Assembly: GCF_042688525.2 (NCBI RefSeq)
Contig: NZ_JBHWAB010000001.1
Coordinates: 310,001 to 374,000 of the forward strand
DNA length: 64,000 bases
Direction: 5' to 3'
Source: Haloimpatiens sp042688525
Lineage (GTDB): Bacteria; Bacillota; Clostridia; Clostridiales; Clostridiaceae
Shown here piece by piece: positions 9,128-25,062 of this stretch. The notes below the pieces were generated by a model. The model searched no databases, was not told the origin of the DNA, and worked only from the letters and a program-made list of their open reading frames with translations. The position numbers were made by a program, and so were the translations under genes. Every line of letters starts with the position of its first letter. Position 1 is the first letter of the stretch.

Positions 9128-9297
9128 GAGGAGTAATGATAATTTTTTTCTAGAGAGACTATGGTTGGTGCAAATAGTTAAAAAATTATTATGAAGGGCA
9201 CTTTTGAATGTTATTATACAGAAAGACGGGCTAATGCCAATGAGGGTGGAACCGCGGAATCAAGATTTCGTCCCTTAAGGTATAGGCTTTTTTTTTA
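9128..9297 (+). promoter_or_regulatory. T-box leader of glyS (glycine-responsive)
   Basis: This has the canonical T-box parts in order. They are the stem I start GAGGAGTAATG (9129-9139), the loop motif region GGTTGGTGCAAAT, and the specifier region GAAGGGCAC, with GGC (Gly) at about 9197-9199. The T-box sequence TGGAACCGCG (9247-9256) follows, then a T run at about 9288-9297. By family knowledge, uncharged tRNA-Gly pairs with the specifier and T-box to allow expression of the synthetase. I could not draw a strong terminator stem between the T-box and the T run, which is unusual. Confidence 0.88.
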
Positions 9298-9365
9298 TTT
9301 TTACGTGATTTTACTAAAAATTTGGTAAGAATAAAGTTATTAAAAACACGAAGGAGGTTAAAGTT

Positions 9366-10757
9366 ATGGGATGTGAAAAAACTATGGATAAAATAGTATC
9401 TTTATGTAAAACTAGAGGATTTATATTTCAAGGGTCTGAAATATATGGTGGACTTGCAAATGCTTGGGATTATGGTCCTTTAGGAGTTGAATTTAAAAAT
9501 AATGTAAAAAAAGCATGGTGGAAAAAATTTGTTCAAGAAAGTCCTTACAATGTAGGAATAGATTCAGCTATATTAATGAATAGTGAGGTTTGGGTAGCGT
9601 CAGGACACGTAGGAGGTTTTTCAGACCCATTAATGGATTGTAAAGCTTGTAAAGCAAGACATAGAGCAGATAAATTAGTAGAAGATCATTTAAAACAACA
9701 AGGTAAAGATGATGTAAGCGCAGATGGATGGACAAATGAAGAACTAAAAGAATATATAAAAAATAATAATATAGTTTGTCCAAAATGTGGAAAAAGTGAT
9801 TTTACAGATATAAGAAAATTCAATTTGATGTTTAAAACTTTTCAAGGTGTAACTGAAGATAGTAAGTCAGAAATATATTTAAGACCAGAAACAGCTCAAG
9901 GTATATTTATAAATTTCAAAAATGTTCAAAGAACTACAAGAAAAAAAGTACCTTTTGGTATTGGCCAAATAGGTAAATCTTTTAGAAATGAAATAACTCC
10001 AGGAAACTTTACGTTTAGAACAAAAGAATTTGAACAAATGGAATTAGAGTTTTTCTGTGAGCCAGGAACAGATTTAGAATGGTTTAAATATTGGAAAGAA
10101 TACTGTTGGAACTTCCTATTAAATTTAGGTGTGAATAAGGAAAACTTAAGATTTAGAGATCATTCACAAGAAGAATTATCTTTTTACAGTAATGCTACTT
10201 CAGATATAGAATACTTATTCCCATTTGGTTGGGGTGAGTTGTGGGGAGTTGCTGATAGAACAGATTATGACTTAAAGAAACATATGGAACATTCAGGTCA
10301 AGATTTGAGTTATTTAGATCCTACAACTAATAAAAAATATGTTCCGTATTGTATTGAACCATCTCTTGGTGCAGATAGAGTTACGCTTGCATTTTTAGTA
10401 GATGCATACGATGAAGAGGAACTTGAGAATGGTGATGTAAGAAAAGTTCTTCATTTTCATCCAGCACTTGCACCATTTAAAGCAGCAATACTTCCATTAA
10501 CTAAGAAAATATCAGATAAAGCATTAGAAGTTTATACTCAATTAAGTAAAAAATTCAATATAGAGTATGATCAAACAGGAAGTATAGGTAAGAGATATAG
10601 AAGACAAGATGAAATTGGAACTCCTTATTGTATAACAATAGATTTTGATACATTAGAAGATAATACAGTAACAGTAAGAGACAGAGATACAATGCAGCAA
10701 GTTAGATTGAATATAAATGAACTAGAAAAATTCTTAGAAGGAAAATTAATATTTTAA
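9366..10757 (+). CDS. glyS: Glycyl-tRNA synthetase, dimeric class II
   Basis: Attaches glycine to tRNA-Gly. The 463-residue protein is the single-chain alpha2 type rather than the alpha2beta2 GlyQS type. It has FQGSEIYGGLANAWDYGP near the N-terminus and a zinc-binding insertion with CKACKARHRADK and later CPKCGK. Class II motif 2 lies around IGKSFRNEITPGNFTFRTKE and motif 3 around PSLGADRVTLAFL. A C-terminal anticodon-binding domain ends the protein. The start at 9366 is set by AAGGAGG (9351-9357) eight bases upstream. The upstream T-box with a GGC specifier independently supports the identity. A hairpin terminator follows. Confidence 0.97.
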   Translation: MGCEKTMDKIVSLCKTRGFIFQGSEIYGGLANAWDYGPLGVEFKNNVKKAWWKKFVQESPYNVGIDSAILMNSEVWVASGHVGGFSDPLMDCKACKARHRADKLVEDHLKQQGKDDVSADGWTNEELKEYIKNNNIVCPKCGKSDFTDIRKFNLMFKTFQGVTEDSKSEIYLRPETAQGIFINFKNVQRTTRKKVPFGIGQIGKSFRNEITPGNFTFRTKEFEQMELEFFCEPGTDLEWFKYWKEYCWNFLLNLGVNKENLRFRDHSQEELSFYSNATSDIEYLFPFGWGELWGVADRTDYDLKKHMEHSGQDLSYLDPTTNKKYVPYCIEPSLGADRVTLAFLVDAYDEEELENGDVRKVLHFHPALAPFKAAILPLTKKISDKALEVYTQLSKKFNIEYDQTGSIGKRYRRQDEIGTPYCITIDFDTLEDNTVTVRDRDTMQQVRLNINELEKFLEGKLIF

Positions 10758-10810
10758 TTTAAAATATTAAAATAAAAATACCTAATTTTGTATATTATGT
10801 TGAAAAAAAT

Positions 10811-10852
10811 AAAAAACCTGTGTTTATGAAAAATATAAACATAGGTTTTTAT
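10811..10852 (+). terminator. Intrinsic terminator after glyS
   Basis: AAAAACCTGTGTTTAT and ATAAACATAGGTTTTT form a long stem with one G-T pair and a short A-rich loop, followed by T-rich sequence. The A run on its 5' side could also let it work on the minus strand. Confidence 0.8.
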
Positions 10853-10865
10853 TTTGTATCAAAAA

Positions 10866-10972
10866 AGAAAAAAACCGGATATCGCGTATCCGGTAAAAAT
10901 AGGGTTTAATCATGGGGATATGTCATATGTTTAACTAAAACTTGGGGAATTATTAATACTTTCTTACGGCAC
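10866..10972 (-). ncRNA. Candidate C-rich small regulatory RNA (minus strand)
   Basis: On the minus strand there is a complete transcription unit with no reading frame. The promoter is TTGAAA (11008-11003), an 18-base spacer and TATACT (10984-10979). About 100 bases of transcript follow, then a strong terminator: CCGGATA and TATCCGG stem (10893-10875), loop CGCGA, followed by a run of thirteen T with one C (10873-10861). The body has two CCCC stretches in A/T-rich context (10947-10944 and 10917-10914) and a CCC (10904-10902). Such C-rich single-stranded boxes are typical of Firmicute small RNAs that pair with Shine-Dalgarno sequences (RsaE/RoxS-like behaviour). The function is inference, and I do not recognise the RNA family. 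Confidence 0.6.
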
Positions 10973-11008
10973 AAAAGTAGTATAGCATAAAGTAAGAAAG
11001 TATTTCAA
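10955..11008 (-). promoter_or_regulatory. Promoter of the candidate small RNA, bracketed by a 13-bp inverted repeat
   Basis: AATACTTTCTTAC (10955-10967) and GTAAGAAAGTATT (10992-11004) are perfect 13-base inverted arms separated by 24 bases. The centre of symmetry coincides with the -10 box (10979-10984). One arm lies in the promoter spacer and -35 edge, the other in the first transcribed bases. This geometry fits an operator for a dimeric regulator; alternatively the arms pair in a read-through RNA. Confidence 0.5.
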
Positions 11009-11111
11009 TAGCATATATTGAAGTTTTTAAATTAAATAAATTCGAACAATTTCAACATTTTTAAACCATAATGAGAAATGAGTTAGTATGAAAATTATAT
11101 ATAATATACCG

Positions 11112-11139
11112 TTGTTCTTTTATTTTACAGTGCTATAAT
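11112..11139 (+). promoter_or_regulatory. Promoter for murD
   Basis: TTGTTC (11112-11117), 16-base spacer, and an extended -10 TGCTATAAT with TATAAT at 11134-11139. It lies 40 bases upstream of the murD start. Confidence 0.65.
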
Positions 11140-11179
11140 TAAGTATGAATATTATTAATTGTTTTAACTGGAGGTAACT

Positions 11180-12556
11180 ATGAAGCGAGATTTTATAGAA
11201 TTTAAAAAGTTTATAAGAAATAAAAATACTGCTGTAGTTGGTATAGGAATTAGTAATAAACCATTAATTTATTTCTTATTAAAGTTGGGAGCAAAAGTTA
11301 CAGCTTTTGATAGAAAAACAAAGGAACAATTAGGTGAAAGTTATTATGAGTTAAAAAATAAAGGTGTAAATTTAGTATTAGGAGAAAATTATTTAGATGA
11401 GTTAAAGGGATTTCAAGTTATATTTAAAACTCCTTCAATGCGATTTGATAATCCAGCTCTTGTTAGAGCAAAAAAAGAGGGTACATATATAACTTCAGAA
11501 ATGGAGGAATTTATTAAATATTGTCCTGCTAAAGTTTTTGGTGTTACAGGTAGTGATGGAAAGACTACAACGACTTCTCTTATATATAATATGCTAAAAG
11601 AAGAAGGATACAGGTCATGGATTGGAGGAAATATTGGTAATCCTTTATTTTCAAATATAGAAAATATAAAAAAAGAAGATAAGGTAGTATTAGAATTATC
11701 AAGTTTTCAATTAATGAATATGAAGTATTCTACAGATGTTGCTATAGTAACAAATCTAAGTCCTAATCACTTAGATATTCATAAAGATATGGATGAATAT
11801 GTAGATGCAAAGAAAAATATATTTAGGTTTCAAAATAAAGAAGGAATTTTAATATTAAATAAAGATAATAGTATAACTAATTCAATGATAGATGAAGCAA
11901 TAGGCAAATTGATGCAATTCAGTATTAAAGATAAAATAAAAAATGGTGCTTATTTTGAAAAAGATACATTATTTATTAACGACAGTGAAGTATGTACGCG
12001 TTCACAAGTAAAATTAATGGGAATGCATAATGTTGAAAATTTACTTGCTGCATTTTGCGCTGTTTGTAAAGATGTTAGTATAAGTAATATGAAGAAAGTT
12101 GCAACTACTTTTCAAGGAGTAGAGCATAGATGTGAATTTGTAAGAGAAATTAATGGCGTAAGGTACTATAATGATTCTATTGCTTCAAGTCCAACTAGAA
12201 CATTGGCGGGATTAAAGGCATTTGAAAAGAAAGTTATATTAATTGCAGGGGGATATGATAAACATATACCATTTGAGCCATTAGCAAAAGAAGGATACTT
12301 AAAGGTAAAGAGTTTAATATTATTAGGTGTAACTAAGTGTAAGATAAAAGAAGAATTTGAAAAGGTGTTACGTGAAAATAACTGTAGTATGCCTATATAT
12401 ATAGTAGAAAGTTTAGAACAAGCAATAGATAAAGCAGAGAATATTTCGTCAGAAGGGGATATAGTAACATTATCACCTGCATGTGCAAGTTTCGATATGT
12501 TTCCTAATTTTGAGGTTAGAGGGAATAAATTTAAAGAAATAGTAAATGCCATTTAA
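11180..12556 (+). CDS. murD: UDP-N-acetylmuramoyl-L-alanine:D-glutamate ligase
   Basis: Adds D-glutamate to the peptidoglycan precursor UDP-MurNAc-L-Ala in the cytoplasm, using ATP. The 458-residue protein has an N-terminal uracil-nucleotide-binding domain. The ATP-binding P-loop GVTGSDGKTTTT (about residues 120-131) follows. The Mur ligase centre includes LELSSFQL and TNLSPNHLDIH, and the C-terminal domain has YYNDSIASSPTRTLAGL and IAGGYDKHIPF. The start follows ACTGGAGGTAACT. It stands alone with its own promoter and terminator, apart from a division-cell wall cluster. That is common in clostridia. Confidence 0.96.
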   Translation: MKRDFIEFKKFIRNKNTAVVGIGISNKPLIYFLLKLGAKVTAFDRKTKEQLGESYYELKNKGVNLVLGENYLDELKGFQVIFKTPSMRFDNPALVRAKKEGTYITSEMEEFIKYCPAKVFGVTGSDGKTTTTSLIYNMLKEEGYRSWIGGNIGNPLFSNIENIKKEDKVVLELSSFQLMNMKYSTDVAIVTNLSPNHLDIHKDMDEYVDAKKNIFRFQNKEGILILNKDNSITNSMIDEAIGKLMQFSIKDKIKNGAYFEKDTLFINDSEVCTRSQVKLMGMHNVENLLAAFCAVCKDVSISNMKKVATTFQGVEHRCEFVREINGVRYYNDSIASSPTRTLAGLKAFEKKVILIAGGYDKHIPFEPLAKEGYLKVKSLILLGVTKCKIKEEFEKVLRENNCSMPIYIVESLEQAIDKAENISSEGDIVTLSPACASFDMFPNFEVRGNKFKEIVNAI

Positions 12557-12560
12557 AAAA

Positions 12561-12600
12561 AAGGAATTCCATATTTTTATATGTGGAATTTCTTTTTTTT
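12561..12600 (+). terminator. Terminator after murD
   Basis: A stem of GAATTCCATAT against ATGTGGAATT with a T-rich loop, preceded by an A run and followed by CTTTTTTTT. Confidence 0.8.
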
Positions 12601-12767
12601 TAGTTCAATTTTCTTTATATAGCTTGTGGATCTTAGTACATTATATATAGTAATTAAGGGGAAAATATTCTACAATAGAGCCAAGCGTGTCTACATATGT
12701 AATTGAAAGAAATAAAGAAAAATAGTAAGGAATAATGTGATAAATTGTTATAATATATATAAATGTG

Positions 12768-12981
12768 TTTGTGATAATTTAGTGAGCTGATATAATAGTC
12801 ATTGTCATCGCGATGCGGAAACGCAGTGATGAATGAAAAAAGTAGTTGACAACATTAAAATATGATGTTAAACTAAAAAAGTCGCTGAAAGGCGGCAAGA
12901 TAAAACTGGTCTTTGAAAATTAAACAGAGATGATGATGATAAATCATAATGTCAGTGAATTTGAGTTTAGATTAAACTTTT
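12768..12981 (+). promoter_or_regulatory. Promoter and leader region of the first rRNA operon
   Basis: Two promoters fit. An upstream one has TTTGTG (12768-12773) and TATAAT (12791-12796). A stronger one has TTGACA (12846-12851), a 17-base spacer and TAAACT (12869-12874). Between them is a small GC-richer hairpin around GCGGAAACGC. Downstream lies a boxA-like element, GGTCTTTGAAAATTAAACAG at 12909-12928, that also appears ahead of the second operon. It probably helps antitermination. The stretch from 12600 to 12767 is AT-rich and I see no gene in it. Confidence 0.75.
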
Positions 12982-14501
<1,520 letters not shown>

Positions 14502-14589
14502 AATGAAAAGCCGATGAGCTTTTCGCAAAATGGATTCACTGAATCTTCTCTGTTTAATTTTGAGAGACCAATAGGTTTCTTAAATATAT

Positions 14590-14665
14590 GGGGGTATAGC
14601 TCAGTTGGGAGAGCACCTGCCTTGCACGCAGGGGGTCAAGAGTTCGAATCTCTTTATCTCCACCA
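14590..14665 (+). tRNA. tRNA-Ala (anticodon TGC)
   Basis: In the 16S-23S spacer. Acceptor GGGGGTA pairs with TATCTCC (two G-T pairs), the anticodon TGC is at 14623-14625, and CCA is encoded. Identical to the copy at 17981. Confidence 0.98.
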
Positions 14666-14670
14666 TATAG

Positions 14671-14747
<77 letters not shown>

Positions 14748-14842
14748 TTTTGTTCTTTGAAAATTGCACAGTGGAAATAAATTCAATTTCAAATTTCAAG
14801 TAAACTATCAATCGCGATAGTTTCACTGGATAAAATTAAGAA

Positions 14843-17740
<2,898 letters not shown>

Positions 17741-17776
17741 AATAATTAACACTGTGCAATTTTGAAAGAACAATAA

Positions 17777-17892
17777 TCTGGTGATTATGGCTCAAAGGTA
17801 ACACCCCTTCCCATTCCGAACAGGACGGTTAAGCTTTGAAGCGCCGATGGTACTGCAGGGGAAGCCCTGTGGAAGAGTAGGTCGTCGCCAGG
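17777..17892 (+). rRNA. rrf: 5S ribosomal RNA (operon 1)
   Basis: Starts TCTGGTGATTATGGC and ends GTCGTCGCCAGG. The ends pair with each other, and the internal CCATTCCGAACAGGACGGTTAAG is the conserved 5S core. It lies 36 bases after 23S and is identical in sequence to the second copy as far as I can see. Confidence 0.97.
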
Positions 17893-17900
17893 TCAATAAT

Positions 17901-17977
17901 GGATCTTTAGCTCAGCTGGTTAGAGCAACCGGCTCATAACCGGTAGGTCCGGGGTTCGAGTCCCTGAAGGTCCACCA
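17901..17977 (+). tRNA. tRNA-Met (anticodon CAT, elongator type)
   Basis: Acceptor GGATCTT pairs with AAGGTCC including a proper 1-72 G-C pair, and the anticodon stem lacks the GGG/CCC run of initiators, so it is not tRNA-fMet. The anticodon CAT is at 17935-17937. A lysidine-modified tRNA-Ile with CAT cannot be excluded by eye. Confidence 0.9.
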
Positions 17978-17980
17978 TAT

Positions 17981-18056
17981 GGGGGTATAGCTCAGTTGGG
18001 AGAGCACCTGCCTTGCACGCAGGGGGTCAAGAGTTCGAATCTCTTTATCTCCACCA
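17981..18056 (+). tRNA. tRNA-Ala (anticodon TGC), second copy
   Basis: Same 76-base sequence as the spacer copy at 14590. The anticodon TGC is at 18014-18016 and CCA is encoded. It is the last gene of the operon. Confidence 0.98.
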
Positions 18057-18093
18057 TAAAAGCAATCTCTTTAGAGATTGCTTTTATGTTTTT
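18057..18093. terminator. Terminator of the first rRNA operon, shared with the convergent gene
   Basis: AAAAGCAATCTC and GAGATTGCTTTT form a 12-base-pair stem with loop TTTA, followed by ATGTTTTTTTG. The A run on the 5' side lets it also serve the minus-strand gene ending at 18106. Confidence 0.88.
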
Positions 18094-18105
18094 TTGTTTT
18101 TTATT

Positions 18106-19158
18106 TTACCATTTAGCAGTATGCTCTTCAACAGTTCCAAAAATCCTATCTATATTAATACAGTGGTTATCATCATTAATAATAGTGCCGTAAAAATATC
18201 CAAATAGTTGATAAAAATTGGATTTGATAAGTACAAAATTGTTTATTGATTTTTTCTCAATAAAGGGTAAAAATCGTAAATTTATACTATTAGTTGTTAA
18301 AGTTTGAATATGCCAAGGTTTCATTAAATTAGTTTTATCATAAGAAAAAATTACAGAATCTTTTATTTTAATTATCTTACCATCAATTAGTAGAGCATTT
18401 TCAGTTAATCCGGTATTATCGGTCCAACCTGATCCTAAATTTATTCCTATTGATTTATTATTTTTTGTTTTACCAGAAAATGAACACCAGTTCCAAAAGG
18501 AGTAATAAGGCCATACTCCTCTACCGAAATCCATTGAAGCAAAAGTATTCGATGAGTAAAAGTGAATAGTCTCATGATCTAAACATATTTTACCTGAAGT
18601 AGGAAGACAATTTTGTTTAGAAGTAAAATGAAATCTTTTAATTCCCCAAGGAATAACGACATTTAACGTTTCATGATGTAAAGGATGATTAACTTGAAAT
18701 AATGCTGAAAATGAATGATTATCGAAATTATTACTTTTTATATTAAAATTAGTGATATTATCACTTGTACAAATTTTTATGGATAAGGTTTTATTGTGAA
18801 AAAAGATATCATCATTAACTTTATCAGGTAGGGTATAACCAATAGCTAAAGGAATTTTAAAGGAATTTTCTATAATTGTTTTTGATTCAAAATTCAATAA
18901 ATATATTGATACTAGTCCAATATAATCAAAATCAGTTATTGTGATATTGAATAAATATTTATCATTATTAATATTCCAATAGGTAAATTTCTTTTTTCTG
19001 AAACAATGACCTTTTATATTGCAGTTATGAATAGGCTTAGAAGACCACCCCACACTGTTTGGAATTAAATTACCTTTTGAGTCACATAAATTAATAGGAT
19101 TATCTAATTTATTCTCATCAAAACAAGTAAAATTATTTTTTGATTTTGAAAAATTCAT
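18106..19158 (-). CDS. DUF2804 family protein
   Basis: The 350-residue protein resembles the DUF2804 family. It has an N-terminal GWSSKPIHNCNIKG with KKKFTYWNI soon after, and a central DFGRGVWPYYSFWNWCSFSG followed by IGINLGSGWTDNTGLTENALL. The function is unknown to me. The family has been likened to lipocalin-like, lipid-related beta folds, but that is not demonstrated here. No signal peptide or membrane helix is visible. It is on the opposite strand between two rRNA operons. The ATG at 19158 has no ribosome site within 15 bases, and an in-frame stop lies a short distance upstream, so the start is not a truncation of a longer frame. It shares a bidirectional terminator with the rRNA operon. 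Confidence 0.82.
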   Translation of the reverse strand: MNFSKSKNNFTCFDENKLDNPINLCDSKGNLIPNSVGWSSKPIHNCNIKGHCFRKKKFTYWNINNDKYLFNITITDFDYIGLVSIYLLNFESKTIIENSFKIPLAIGYTLPDKVNDDIFFHNKTLSIKICTSDNITNFNIKSNNFDNHSFSALFQVNHPLHHETLNVVIPWGIKRFHFTSKQNCLPTSGKICLDHETIHFYSSNTFASMDFGRGVWPYYSFWNWCSFSGKTKNNKSIGINLGSGWTDNTGLTENALLIDGKIIKIKDSVIFSYDKTNLMKPWHIQTLTTNSINLRFLPFIEKKSINNFVLIKSNFYQLFGYFYGTIINDDNHCINIDRIFGTVEEHTAKW

Positions 19159-19747
19159 AGTAACGATATATTGTTGCTGCTCAAAATATGGACAAATATC
19201 TATGAATTATTTGTTTTTAGATATTTTGACGAGCAGCCTCTCCTTTCACTGTTTTTATTTTTTTAATTTAAACCTCCATATTTCCTTGAAAGCTTTTTTG
19301 CTTTTTTTAGTATAGTTCTTTTTTTGTGTGTTATAAAAAATCGTGTATACGTGTATATTTGTATATTAATAGGTATGTTTCAATTAAGAATAATATGTTT
19401 TTATATTTTTGCTGTACTATTAAAGGAATTATAATTATTTTTATAATTATTTGTAAAAGATTATGATGTTCAAATGAAGTGAAAAATTTATTGGAAGTTT
19501 AAAGTTTTCTTTATATTTGCTTTTAAAGAAAATAATAAGAGTATACTATTCCAGGAGTGTCAATATAAGAATATAGTAAAAATATACACATAGATATAGA
19601 AAAAATAAGATAATTTGATTTTTTGAAGTATTATTAATTTTACAAGTAGAAGTTATATGATAAGATATATTACGTTGTCACGTGAGACAAGAACATTTTG
19701 CGATGGTTTGTCTCTAAGTTTTTAAAAATAAAAGTTTTAAAAATGTG
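19159..19747. other. AT-rich intergenic region between the DUF2804 gene and the second rRNA operon
   Basis: No protein gene is evident. On the minus strand a -10-like TATACT (19314-19309) could drive the DUF2804 gene. Its untranslated leader has an inverted repeat: GCTGCTC (minus, about 19237-19231) pairs with GAGCAGC (about 19180-19174), and inner AAATATCTA pairs with TAGATATTT. Near 19674-19714 the GAGACAA segment (19684-19690) can pair either with upstream TTGTC or with downstream TTGTCTC (19708-19714). The remainder looks like featureless AT-rich DNA. Confidence 0.5.
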
Positions 19748-19883
19748 TTGACAACAAGTTATAGATTTGATACAATGTAAAAGTCGTCGAAAGGCGGCGA
19801 GATAAAACTGGTCTTTGAAAATTAAACAGAGATGATGATGATAAATCATAATGTCAGTGAATTTGAGTTTAGATTAAACTTTT
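19748..19883 (+). promoter_or_regulatory. Promoter and leader of the second rRNA operon
   Basis: TTGACA (19748-19753), 17-base spacer, TACAAT (19771-19776). The sequence from about 19782 on (GTCG..GAAAGGCGGC..AGATAAAACTGG) is almost identical to the leader of operon 1, including the boxA-like GGTCTTTGAAAATTAAACAG at 19811-19830. The regions upstream of the two promoters are unrelated. Confidence 0.85.
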
Positions 19884-21403
<1,520 letters not shown>

Positions 21404-21621
21404 AATGAAAAGCCAATGAGCTTTTCGCAAAATGGATTCACTGAATCTTCTCTGTTTAATTTTGAGAGACCAAAAAGTTAACTCGAAAGAGCTAACAAAT
21501 AGAAATCTCTCGATTAAAATAAAAAAAATTGTTCTTTGAAAATTGCACAGTGGAAATAAATTCAATTTCAAATTTCAAGTAAACTATCAATCGCGATAGT
21601 TTCACTGGATAAAATTAAGAA

Positions 21622-24519
<2,898 letters not shown>

Positions 24520-24555
24520 AATAATTAACACTGTGCAATTTTGAAAGAACAATAA

Positions 24556-24671
24556 TCTGGTGATTATGGCTCAAAGGTAACACCCCTTCCCATTCCGAAC
24601 AGGACGGTTAAGCTTTGAAGCGCCGATGGTACTGCAGGGGAAGCCCTGTGGAAGAGTAGGTCGTCGCCAGG
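24556..24671 (+). rRNA. rrf: 5S ribosomal RNA (operon 2)
   Basis: Same sequence as the copy at 17777. It starts TCTGGTGATTATGGC, ends GTCGTCGCCAGG, and is followed within 11 bases by tRNA-Asn. Confidence 0.97.
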
Positions 24672-24681
24672 TCAATAATGT

Positions 24682-24756
<75 letters not shown>

Positions 24757-24810
24757 TTAAATTAAAGTATATTATTCATAAAACTTAATAATATATGAGA
24801 ACATAAATGT

Positions 24811-24885
<75 letters not shown>

Positions 24886-24899
24886 TTTTTATTTTTTGA

Positions 24900-24928
24900 A
24901 CATATAATAATTTATTATATGTTTTTTT
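24900..24928 (+). terminator. Terminator of the second rRNA operon
   Basis: ACATATAATAA and TTATTATATGT form an 11-base-pair AT stem followed by seven T. Confidence 0.8.
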
Positions 24929-25062
24929 GATTTTATAAGAACTTATAAAGTATTTATAGACAATTCTAATTATTTTGAAAATTTAATTTATTTTAAAGGA
25001 TATTTCTCCGTTAAATAGAATAATATATTTAATGTTAAATCTATATTAAGGGGGAAATGCAA

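Noticed and set aside
17996..18207. Two plus-strand frames beginning in the second tRNA-Ala.
   Set aside because: They run through a tRNA and its terminator into the end of the convergent DUF2804 gene.
19220..19275. Possible minus-strand leader peptide starting with ATT after GGAGG (about KKIKTVKGEAARQNI).
   Set aside because: ATT starts are very rare and there is no further support; the region is better explained as the untranslated leader of the DUF2804 gene.
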